From the NCBI GenBank assembly GCA_904502025.1, contig CAJGDJ010000006.1, positions 1 through 64,000 of the forward strand: a DNA stretch of 64,000 nucleotides, read 5' to 3'. A program made the translations under genes and the position numbers. The stretch's first letter is position 1. Every line of letters starts with the position of its first letter. The notes beneath the pieces are model-generated. The model made no database searches, was not told where the DNA came from, and was given only the letters and a program-made list of their open reading frames with translations. Origin of the DNA: an uncultured Muribaculaceae bacterium. Lineage in GTDB: Bacteria; Bacteroidota; Bacteroidia; Bacteroidales; Muribaculaceae. Shown piece after piece: positions 1 to 7,078 of the stretch.

Positions 1-1
1 A

Positions 2-49
2 AATAATAATGAGGTTGTAGAGACAGCCTCCGATTACATAAAAAACTGA
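2..49 (+). CDS. possible C-terminal end of a gene cut by the window edge
   Basis: The first bases are open in frame 2 and read as a short hydrophilic tail ending DYIKN before a TGA stop at 47-49. A gene may run in from the left. Sixteen codons are too few to identify a family or prove coding. Confidence 0.25.
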   Translation, partial: NNNEVVETASDYIKN

Positions 50-359
50 TAGAGCAATCTATCAAAAGGTGTTATTGAAATTTTATCTTCTAATTCCAAA
101 CTTGGCGGTTTGAATCTACACGAAGATAACTTGACGATGACACCTACATCGGTAGTTATATACCTACCCGTGAGGGTAATAGTATATAAAACCAATCGGT
201 GTGGGGCTGTCGTCTTATCCGTGTAGAAGGTACGCCAAGACCTGGAATTAGGATAAGATTAGATACAATCCTCACACCTTTTTTATGTCTATACGTTAAT
301 CGTTTCGTCGAGGATTGAGAAACAAAATAACGATGAGAGATAACTCAAATCCTAAAAAT
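50..359. other. intergenic stretch, possible decayed coding remnant
   Basis: About 310 bases with no convincing gene. Two short plus-strand stretches look coding-like: one reads DTYIGSYIPTREGNSI, then a stop, and the next contains SVWGCRLIRVEGTP. The second vaguely resembles the C-terminal end of secreted Bacteroidales domains that finish in a WG-x-R-L-I-R-V-like motif, so the region may be a degraded paralogue. No TAnnTTTG promoter was found just upstream of the LRR gene. Confidence 0.2.
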
Positions 360-1679
360 ATGAAACAGAAAATTAAACAAACGCTGATGACAATAGTAGG
401 TCTATTGCTCAGCACAAGTGCTTTTGCTCACGACTTTGAAGTCGATGGTATTTATTACAACATTACCGATGAAACAGCCAAAACAGTCGCTGTTACTTAT
501 CAGGGCAGTTGGAATAGTGAATATAACGAATACGCTGGTTCGGTTACAATCCCCTCATCAGTAACTTATAATGGCACATCTTATTACGTTACCGAGATTG
601 GCGAGGATGCGTTCTTTGGTTGCACAGGCTTGACATCGGTTACTATCCCAAATTCCGTAACCGAAATTGGCGAGTTTGCATTCTATAATTGCAAAGGCTT
701 GACATCAATTTCCATTCCCAATTCCGTAACCGAGATTAGCAAGCGAGCGTTCGCTTATTGTTCAGGGTTGACCTCAATTCCCATTCCTAATTCCGTAACC
801 TCAATTGGTGAGGCTGCGTTCTCAGGTTGCACAGGCTTGACCTCAATTTCCATTCCCAATTCCGTAACCGAGATTGGCAAGTCAGCGTTCTTAGGTTGCA
901 CAGGCTTGACATCAGTAACTATCCCAAATTCCGTAACCGAGATTGGCGAGAATGCGTTCGCATTTTGCAGTGGATTGACCGAGGTAACTATCCCAAATTC
1001 CGTAACCGAGATTGACGCCGGTGCGTTCTGCTATTGCACAGGCTTGATTGAGGTTACAATTGGCAATTCAGTCGAAGCAATTGGCTATGCTGTGTTTCAG
1101 AATACCACTAATTTGAAGAAGGTTGTATCTCTTAACACTACACCTCCTACATGCTCAGGTAGTACATCATTTGATAGCTCTAATTATTCAAATGCGGCAC
1201 TATATGTTCCCAAAGATGGTTATGAAAAATATTTTATTGATGATGTGTGGGGAAATTTCTCTAATATCAATGAAATCACTTTGGCATCTTCTATCTCTTT
1301 AAATAAAATTTCCATTGAGTTAGATAAAGGATCTACTACAACACTCTCAGCAACAGTTTCACCTTCGGATGCCACAATAAAAAATATCGTATGGGAAAGC
1401 AGCAATCCATCAGTTGTAATGGTTGATCAATCGGGCAACATAACTGCGTTATCTGACGGATCAGCAATAATTACAGCTACTGCTTTTGACGGATCGGAGG
1501 TTTATGCTTCATGCGTTGTAACAGTAGGTGTTGGTGGCGTTGAGGGCATTGAAGCCGACAATAACTCTTTTGAAGTAGTACGCTATGATATCCATGGTCG
1601 TTTGCTCGCTGAACCAGCAAAGGGTATCAATATTATCAAAATGAGTGACGGCACTATTCGTAAAGAATTTGTAAAATAA
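360..1679 (+). CDS. BspA-like leucine-rich-repeat surface protein with Ig-like domain
   Basis: Predicted secreted or surface protein of 439 residues. The ATG at 360 is chosen over the upstream TTG at 315 and ATG at 333 because it directly opens a classic signal peptide (MKQKIKQ, hydrophobic core, STSAFA). Seven near-perfect 23-residue repeats follow, of the type VTEIG-x2-AF-x2-C-x-GLTS-x-x-IPNS, then a degenerate eighth. This is the LRR_5 (BspA, Treponema pallidum type) family. A Big_2-like bacterial Ig domain lies near residues 317-390. The C-terminus (YDIHGRLL, then a short beta-strand tail ending in EFVK) resembles type IX secretion sorting tails. Family members are linked to adhesion or matrix binding, but the ligand here is unknown. 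It appears monocistronic and is followed by a strong terminator. Confidence 0.85.
   Translation: MKQKIKQTLMTIVGLLLSTSAFAHDFEVDGIYYNITDETAKTVAVTYQGSWNSEYNEYAGSVTIPSSVTYNGTSYYVTEIGEDAFFGCTGLTSVTIPNSVTEIGEFAFYNCKGLTSISIPNSVTEISKRAFAYCSGLTSIPIPNSVTSIGEAAFSGCTGLTSISIPNSVTEIGKSAFLGCTGLTSVTIPNSVTEIGENAFAFCSGLTEVTIPNSVTEIDAGAFCYCTGLIEVTIGNSVEAIGYAVFQNTTNLKKVVSLNTTPPTCSGSTSFDSSNYSNAALYVPKDGYEKYFIDDVWGNFSNINEITLASSISLNKISIELDKGSTTTLSATVSPSDATIKNIVWESSNPSVVMVDQSGNITALSDGSAIITATAFDGSEVYASCVVTVGVGGVEGIEADNNSFEVVRYDIHGRLLAEPAKGINIIKMSDGTIRKEFVK
588..1070 (+). repeat. seven tandem 69-bp repeats within the LRR gene
   Basis: Seven consecutive 69-base units (starting at 588, 657, 726, 795, 864, 933 and 1002) each encode one 23-residue LRR_5 unit. 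Similarity is high at DNA level: phrases such as ATTCCGTAACCGAGATTGGC recur almost unchanged. Such arrays can gain or lose whole units in frame by recombination or slippage. Confidence 0.9.
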
Positions 1680-1715
1680 TGATATTTATCTATCAATAAA
1701 ATTTTCTAAGTTCAC

Positions 1716-1751
1716 AAAAAAGGTCGTGGCATTCATGTCGCGACCTTTTTT
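1716..1751. terminator. bidirectional intrinsic terminator
   Basis: An 11-bp stem (AAAAAAGGTCG at 1716-1726 pairs with CGACCTTTTTT at 1741-1751) around a 14-nt loop. There is a T-run on either strand, so it can end both the LRR gene and the converging folC operon. Confidence 0.85.
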
Positions 1752-1782
1752 GTGTTTTATATGAAACAAAATCAATAATTTC

Positions 1783-1802
1783 GGACACGGCATGCCGTGT
1801 CC
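1783..1802. repeat. perfect 20-nt palindrome, REP-like
   Basis: GGACACGGCATGCCGTGTCC is a perfect palindrome followed by CTACA. Related elements lie at 44369 and 47998. It sits between converging genes and has no T-run on the plus side. Confidence 0.7.
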
Positions 1803-1829
1803 CTACAAGAAATTTCTTTCCACATTCCT

Positions 1830-3122
1830 TTATCTTCTCTCCTTTAGGAACGAAAGTAGGTCAGCGACGATGAAGGTGCTTCCACCAATAAAGATTGTAT
1901 CGGTGGGGTTAGCATTGGTAAGGGCTGCGTTGTAGGCTTCTTTTACTGAGGGGTATTGCTCCCCTATCAAGCCACATTGGGTGGCGATCTCGGCAAGTTG
2001 GGTTACGGACATTGCACGCTCGATTTGTGCATTTGTGAAATAGTATCGTGCTGTTTTAGGCATCATTTCGAGGATATGGCTCACATCTTTGTCGTTAACA
2101 AAACCGATTACCATGTGGAGCGTACCCTCAACCGAATGTAATCGACGTGAGATATATCCCCAACCACCTACATTATGACCGGTGTCGCACACTACATGAG
2201 GTGATTTTTGCAAAGTCATCCAACGCCCCATCAAGCCAGTGAGTGTGGTTACATGGGCAAAGCCCTCTTTGACTGCTTGTGGTGTGATAGTAAGTCCTTG
2301 CGTTTCAAGCAATGTCAATGCGGTTAAGACAGTTGTTGCATTCTTAGGTTGACAATCGCCAACGAGTTCCCCCTCGACATCTCCATAGCGTGTGGTCCGA
2401 TAAAGAACGCTATCGTCTAACGATTCAACGCTATCAAAACAGCGATTATCTTCGGCAAACAATATTGGTGCATCTTGTTCTTTTGCTTTTTGAGCAAACA
2501 CCTCACGCACCTCCCCTTGAGCCTCACCAATAACAACCGGTACACCCGATTTTATAATCCCAGCCTTTTCTGAAGCAATAGCGGGTAGTGTATTGCCAAG
2601 AAATGCAGTGTGATCAAATGATATGTTTGTGATAATGCTCAATATCGGAGTGATAATATTTGTGCTATCCAATCGGCCACCAAGACCAGTCTCAATCACT
2701 GCAATGTCAACTTTTTCATTAGCGAAATACTCAAATGCCATTGTCATTGTCAATTCAAAGAACGAGGGGTGGCAGTTGAGCGACATGGCACGATAGCGAT
2801 TTACAAAATCGATGACAGCCTCATGCGAAATCATTTTCCCATTCACCCTAATACGTTCACGAAAATCAACCAAGTGTGGCGAGGTGTAAAGTCCCACTCG
2901 ATATCCTGCTGATTGAAGAATGGCAGCAAGGGTGTGAGCCGTTGAGCCTTTGCCATTAGTGCCGGCAATGTGTATTGACTTATATTTCAAGTGAGGTTTG
3001 CCAAATTTTTCATCAAGTAGTAAGACGGTGTCTAATCCCGGTTTATATGCCGAAGCTCCCACACGTTGAAACATGGGCATGCTTGTGTAAAGAAATTCTA
3101 TAGCGTCGTTATACTCCTTCAT
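1830..3122 (-). CDS. folC: bifunctional folylpolyglutamate/dihydrofolate synthase
   Basis: ATP-dependent ligase adding glutamate to dihydropteroate and folates, a cytoplasmic step of folate biosynthesis and retention. At 430 residues it has the normal family length. The Mur-ligase-type P-loop HIAGTNGKGST is at residues 51-61, followed by YTSPHL and the R-E-R-I-R-V-N-G element typical of FolC. The central ATPase motif IETGLGGRLDSTN is intact, and the C-terminal domain carries DTGHN. Its ATG lies one base after the stop of the chromate transporter half-gene, so it is the last gene of a three-gene operon. It shares the folate pathway with folK at 9.1 kb but is not linked to it. Confidence 0.95.
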   Translation of the reverse strand: MKEYNDAIEFLYTSMPMFQRVGASAYKPGLDTVLLLDEKFGKPHLKYKSIHIAGTNGKGSTAHTLAAILQSAGYRVGLYTSPHLVDFRERIRVNGKMISHEAVIDFVNRYRAMSLNCHPSFFELTMTMAFEYFANEKVDIAVIETGLGGRLDSTNIITPILSIITNISFDHTAFLGNTLPAIASEKAGIIKSGVPVVIGEAQGEVREVFAQKAKEQDAPILFAEDNRCFDSVESLDDSVLYRTTRYGDVEGELVGDCQPKNATTVLTALTLLETQGLTITPQAVKEGFAHVTTLTGLMGRWMTLQKSPHVVCDTGHNVGGWGYISRRLHSVEGTLHMVIGFVNDKDVSHILEMMPKTARYYFTNAQIERAMSVTQLAEIATQCGLIGEQYPSVKEAYNAALTNANPTDTIFIGGSTFIVADLLSFLKERR

Positions 3123-3123
3123 A

Positions 3124-3693
3124 TCAATATATTAAATATCCGGCAATCCCGGCGAGAATTATTACAAATATTGGGTGCAGTTTGGCAAAATATACCAAGC
3201 AAAATGCCGAAATACAAATAATGATGCTATTTATAATTTCAGATTGTTCCGAGCCAAAATTTTGAGTATTCATCAATAGCATTGCTGCTGAAGCTATTAA
3301 CCCAACTATAACGATACGTAACCCTAAAAACACACCTTTAATCGCAATACTATCTTTATGTTGAGCAATAAAATGACTTGTATATATAACCATTAATGCC
3401 GGTGGCAATACAACAACAAACGTACACAACAACGAACCCAATATTCCCCATATTGGAGCTGCGAACTCTGGCGAAGTTGCTGATGGAGCCACATAACCTA
3501 TATATGTAGCAGAATTAATGCCTATTGCTCCCGGTGTCATCTGTGATATTGCAACAATATCAGTAAATACTTGGCGTGTTATCCACCCATTCCCAACAAT
3601 CTCACTTTCAATCAACGAAAGCATCGCATATCCACCTCCAAATCCAAATAATCCAATCTTAAAGTAGCTCCACATTAATTTGAGATATATCAT
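3124..3693 (-). CDS. chromate transporter family protein, second half-size subunit
   Basis: Integral membrane protein of 189 residues with about six hydrophobic segments and the family signature FGGGYAMLSLIE near residues 18-29, followed by SQMTPGAIGINSATYIG. It is a single-domain (short-chain) ChrA-type protein. Such proteins usually occur as adjacent pairs that together equal one full-length ChrA. Its ATG overlaps the stop of the upstream half (ATGA), which suggests translational coupling and a heteromer. The true substrate in anaerobic gut bacteria is uncertain; chromate or another oxyanion is family-level knowledge only. Confidence 0.85.
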   Translation of the reverse strand: MIYLKLMWSYFKIGLFGFGGGYAMLSLIESEIVGNGWITRQVFTDIVAISQMTPGAIGINSATYIGYVAPSATSPEFAAPIWGILGSLLCTFVVVLPPALMVIYTSHFIAQHKDSIAIKGVFLGLRIVIVGLIASAAMLLMNTQNFGSEQSEIINSIIICISAFCLVYFAKLHPIFVIILAGIAGYLIY

Positions 3694-4277
3694 TGTTCAA
3701 CACCCTCCTTTCGTTGTTTTAATCGCGAATGTTGATAACGTAACCACAAATATCCACCAAGCCCACCTAATACAATAAATAGAATTGGATTTGAAATATA
3801 TGGAATCTTCGACCATATTAATAATGCCACTACAATGGGAATCGCAACAGTTTTCCACCCTATTTTTGCAACTTTTGCAGTTTTGAATACCGGAGCAATA
3901 ATTAATGCAACCACTGCAGGGCGAATTCCTCGGAATATATTATTAAGCGTTTCATTATTTTTAATCATATCGGGTGTGAGGAATATCGCAATAAACAATA
4001 TAATTGTAAATGATGGAACTATAGTTCCCAACGCCGAAACAATTGCACCACTACGTCCTCGCATCTTATCTCCTACTGCCACTGCCATATTTACAGCCAA
4101 AATTCCAGGGATTGACTGAGCAACAGCCAATAAATCAACAAATTCCTCCTTTGTTACCCAATGTCTTTTATCAACTATTTCTTTTTCAATAATAGAAATC
4201 ATTGCCCAGCCTCCACCAAAAGTAAAGGCACCAATCTTAAAAAAGACAATAAATAACTCTATCAATAAATTTTTCAT
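3690..4277 (-). CDS. chromate transporter family protein, first half-size subunit
   Basis: Integral membrane protein of 195 residues, partner of the next gene in the operon. It shows the ChrA signature FTFGGGWAMISIIEKE near residues 18-33 and AVAQSIPGILAVNMAVAVG at 68-86. The C-terminus is basic and cytoplasmic-looking. It is the first gene of the chrA-chrA-folC operon; a -7-like TAATTTTG lies about 20 bases upstream. Functional assignment beyond family membership is not possible from sequence. Confidence 0.85.
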   Translation of the reverse strand: MKNLLIELFIVFFKIGAFTFGGGWAMISIIEKEIVDKRHWVTKEEFVDLLAVAQSIPGILAVNMAVAVGDKMRGRSGAIVSALGTIVPSFTIILFIAIFLTPDMIKNNETLNNIFRGIRPAVVALIIAPVFKTAKVAKIGWKTVAIPIVVALLIWSKIPYISNPILFIVLGGLGGYLWLRYQHSRLKQRKEGVEQ

Positions 4278-4296
4278 ATACTATAAAATAACAGCA

Positions 4297-4304
4297 CAAA
4301 ATTA
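4297..4304 (-). promoter_or_regulatory. -7 promoter element for the chromate transporter-folC operon
   Basis: The minus strand reads TAATTTTG, matching the Bacteroidota TAnnTTTG consensus, 20 bases upstream of the ATG. It is divergent from the promoter at 4355. Confidence 0.5.
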
Positions 4305-4354
4305 CATAAATAAACTACATTAATTAATAAAATCTCCCAATTATATTTAGGCCT

Positions 4355-4386
4355 TTCATAAAATCCACAATTTTTCACTAACTTTG
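4355..4386 (+). promoter_or_regulatory. promoter of the META lipoprotein-aroE operon
   Basis: TTTC at 4355-4358, a 20-base spacer, then TAACTTTG at 4379-4386: a Bacteroidota-type -33/-7 pair 27 bases before the ATG. Confidence 0.6.
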
Positions 4387-4412
4387 TTCTTATTTTCAAT
4401 TTTATCAACGAT

Positions 4413-5348
4413 ATGAAACGTATGACAATTTATTCATTTATACTTTCAACAGTTCTTACAATATCAAGCTGTGGCATTTTTAATACTACCAACAATTCTT
4501 CTTCAATTTCCGGTGAAAATTATCAAGAGGAAAGCATCACTAATAACACATCTCAACCCAAAGAAAAGAAGACTACAAAAAACAAAAAGAAAAAAGAGCA
4601 ACATAGCGAATCGAATAATTCAACACACGAAATGATTTTATCGTCAAGTATACTTAATGGCAAATGGGTTGTTTACTCAGCCAAAGATAAAACGACCGCC
4701 GGAGATGAACGCCCTTATTTAATATTTGATGAAGCAACAAAGGCAATGTATGCCAACAATGGTTGCAATACGCTTAATGCAGAATATAAACTCAACAACT
4801 CTTATATCGAATTTTCAAATGTGTTATCAACACAACGATATTGCCATGATGCTCAATATGAACTGGAAATCAATGATGCCATTGCCAATGTAAAATATAT
4901 CAAAATCAATGAGAAAGGAAGCGAGTATTATCTAACTTTCTACAATTCTACCAATCAACCATTAATGGTTTTACGCAAGCCAAATCTCGAATTTATAAAT
5001 GGCACGTGGAAAATAACTAAAGTAAACAGTACACATTGCAAGAACAAAAATTTTGAGTTGGCATTAGATCTCGAAGACCTAAAAGTTCATGGACGTGTGG
5101 GCTGCAATATCGTTAATGGTTCGCTACTTCTCGACGCAAGCAAACCTAATTCAATAATGTTTCTTGACCTGATTTCAACTATGATGTCATGTCCTGATTT
5201 GGCAATAGAGTCTGAAATCTTAATAGCACTTGAAAAAGCAGAATCCTACAAAAAAAGCAAGGACAGCAAAACTTTAACATTATATGATAAAGATAATAAC
5301 GCTGTATTAGAGCTATTAAACACAACTGAAAAATATAGTCAGAAATAA
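4413..5348 (+). CDS. lipoprotein with two META (HslJ-like) domains
   Basis: Predicted outer-membrane or periplasmic lipoprotein of 311 residues. A short signal peptide ends in the lipobox ISSC (Cys20). A low-complexity Lys/Ser/Asn-rich spacer runs to about residue 75. Two tandem META domains follow, at about 79-195 (LNGKWVVYSA, NNGCNTLNAEY) and 197-305 (INGTWKITKV, GRVGCNIVNGSL). Each copy has a Cys in the GCN motif and a second Cys about 34-37 residues later (RYCHD, MSCPD), which fits one disulfide per domain. META proteins are linked to heat or antibiotic stress in E. coli HslJ; the function here is unknown. It heads a tight operon with aroE (6-base gap). Confidence 0.85.
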   Translation: MKRMTIYSFILSTVLTISSCGIFNTTNNSSSISGENYQEESITNNTSQPKEKKTTKNKKKKEQHSESNNSTHEMILSSSILNGKWVVYSAKDKTTAGDERPYLIFDEATKAMYANNGCNTLNAEYKLNNSYIEFSNVLSTQRYCHDAQYELEINDAIANVKYIKINEKGSEYYLTFYNSTNQPLMVLRKPNLEFINGTWKITKVNSTHCKNKNFELALDLEDLKVHGRVGCNIVNGSLLLDASKPNSIMFLDLISTMMSCPDLAIESEILIALEKAESYKKSKDSKTLTLYDKDNNAVLELLNTTEKYSQK

Positions 5349-5354
5349 AGATTT

Positions 5355-6113
5355 ATGACAACGCAACCAAAACATTTATATGGATTAATAGGATATCCAT
5401 TAGGACATTCATTCTCCGAGAATTTTTTTAATCAAAAATTTGATTCAGAAGGGATTGATGCAAAATACACCAATTTCGAAATCCCAAGCATTGACAAAAT
5501 TAGAAATGTCATTAATGAGAATCCCAACCTCAATGGGCTAAATGTTACTATTCCATACAAAGAACAAGTAATCCCATTTCTTGATGACATCGACCAAATG
5601 GCATCGGAAATAGGAGCAGTAAATGTCATTAAATTTATTCGAACAAAAAATGATGGGTTAAAACTCAAAGGATATAATTCTGATATTATCGGGTTTTGCG
5701 ATTCATTAAAACCCCTTCTAAAGCCCACTCATACCCATGCCTTAGTATTAGGAACAGGAGGTGCGGCTAAAGCCATCAGTTGTGGATTAAAAAATCTTGG
5801 TATTGAACCAATATACGTATCAAGGACAAAGAAAGATGGAATTATTACTTATGACGAGTTAACACCTCAAATAATGGACAAATATCGTGTAATTGTGAAT
5901 ACAAGTCCTGTTGGTATGTATCCTCACGTGGATAATTGTCCAAATATTCCATATGAATTGCTTACGCCCAACCATATCTGTTATGATTTAATATATAATC
6001 CTGATGTAACTTTATTTATGAAAAAATCACAACAATATGGTGCAATGGTTAAAAATGGGTTAGAAATGCTCTTGTTACAAGCTTTTGCTGCATGGGAAAT
6101 TTGGGAGCAATAA
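5355..6113 (+). CDS. aroE: shikimate dehydrogenase
   Basis: NADPH-dependent reduction of 3-dehydroshikimate to shikimate in aromatic amino acid synthesis (cytoplasm). At 252 residues it is slightly shorter than E. coli AroE (272). The N-terminal substrate-binding motif GYPLGHSFS (13-21) is present, then NVTIPYKE with the catalytic Lys, GAVNVIK, the Rossmann glycine loop LGTGGAAKA, and the C-terminal NGLEMLLLQA signature. It starts 6 bases after the META lipoprotein gene and is followed 20 bases later by the YeiH-type gene. Confidence 0.95.
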   Translation: MTTQPKHLYGLIGYPLGHSFSENFFNQKFDSEGIDAKYTNFEIPSIDKIRNVINENPNLNGLNVTIPYKEQVIPFLDDIDQMASEIGAVNVIKFIRTKNDGLKLKGYNSDIIGFCDSLKPLLKPTHTHALVLGTGGAAKAISCGLKNLGIEPIYVSRTKKDGIITYDELTPQIMDKYRVIVNTSPVGMYPHVDNCPNIPYELLTPNHICYDLIYNPDVTLFMKKSQQYGAMVKNGLEMLLLQAFAAWEIWEQ

Positions 6114-6133
6114 TATAATTCACAAAATATACA

Positions 6134-7075
6134 ATGGCTAATAAAATAATATATTACTTATTAATTGCATTAGTTGTATTCCCATATGAAATAATAGGAA
6201 CAACCAACATTATCACTCCAGCATTTGCACTATTTATTGGATTAGTGTTTGCATTGCTATTCAAAAATCCAGACGCAAAATTCAACAAAAAAGCATCAAA
6301 ATATCTACTCCAAGTATCGGTTGTTGGCTTAGGATTTGGGATGAATGTTTCTGAATCTATAAAATCAGGATGCGATGGCATGATTTTTACAATTGCATCA
6401 GTCTTTGGTGTAATGATTTTAGGTGTATTAATTGGCTATTGGCTACACATCAATCGCAAGACATCTTATTTAATTGCATCAGGAACAGCTATTTGTGGTG
6501 GCAGTGCCATTGCTGCAGTAGGTCCTATTATAAAAGCCAATGAAAATGAAATGGCTGTATCTCTTGGTATTGTTTTTATTCTCAATGCAATTGCTCTTTT
6601 TATTTTTCCAATTATTGGTAGATTCTTAAATTTAACAGAAATACAATTTGGCACCTGGGCTGCAATTGCAATTCACGACACATCTTCGGTTGTTGGTGCC
6701 GGCGAAGCATACGGTCCATTGGCACTACAAACCGCAACCTTAGTGAAATTAACTCGAGCATTATGGATTATTCCTCTTGCCATAGTTACAATGTTTATAT
6801 TTCGAGATAAAAGACGTAAGATATCTATTCCTTGGTTTATATTTTTGTTTATTATTGCAATGATAATAAACACATATTGCAAATTACCCCAACAAATAAC
6901 AACAACTCTTTTGGTGTTAGCAAAAAAAGGCCTTATATTAACTTTATTTTTAATTGGAGCTAGTTTATCATTATCCTCGATCAAACAAGTTGGAATCAAA
7001 CCACTTATATTAGCTATTACATTATGGATAATAATTGGGGTGAGCAGTTTATTTGTTGTAATTGCAACAATATAA
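6134..7075 (+). CDS. YeiH/UPF0324 family putative sulfate exporter
   Basis: Polytopic inner-membrane protein of 313 residues with about nine to ten hydrophobic segments. It carries the family landmarks LLQVSVVGLGFGMN, SGTAICGGSAIAAVGP (residues 116-131) and IAIHDTSSVVGAG. The Pfam family (Cons_hypoth698) is annotated as a putative sulfate exporter; no transport evidence is visible here. Strongly AT-rich codon use matches comEC, which follows after 3 bases, so the two are almost certainly co-transcribed. Confidence 0.85.
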   Translation: MANKIIYYLLIALVVFPYEIIGTTNIITPAFALFIGLVFALLFKNPDAKFNKKASKYLLQVSVVGLGFGMNVSESIKSGCDGMIFTIASVFGVMILGVLIGYWLHINRKTSYLIASGTAICGGSAIAAVGPIIKANENEMAVSLGIVFILNAIALFIFPIIGRFLNLTEIQFGTWAAIAIHDTSSVVGAGEAYGPLALQTATLVKLTRALWIIPLAIVTMFIFRDKRRKISIPWFIFLFIIAMIINTYCKLPQQITTTLLVLAKKGLILTLFLIGASLSLSSIKQVGIKPLILAITLWIIIGVSSLFVVIATI

Positions 7076-7078
7076 AAC

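Noticed and set aside
588..1070. Regularly spaced repeats that could be mistaken for a CRISPR array
   Set aside because: The 69-base units are contiguous, in frame and encode LRR_5 repeats; there are no unique spacers or palindromic repeats.
3124..4277. Frameshift splitting one chrA gene in two
   Set aside because: Each half has its own start, its own FGGG signature and full half-size length, and the ATGA overlap is typical of genuine paired short-chain chromate transporters.
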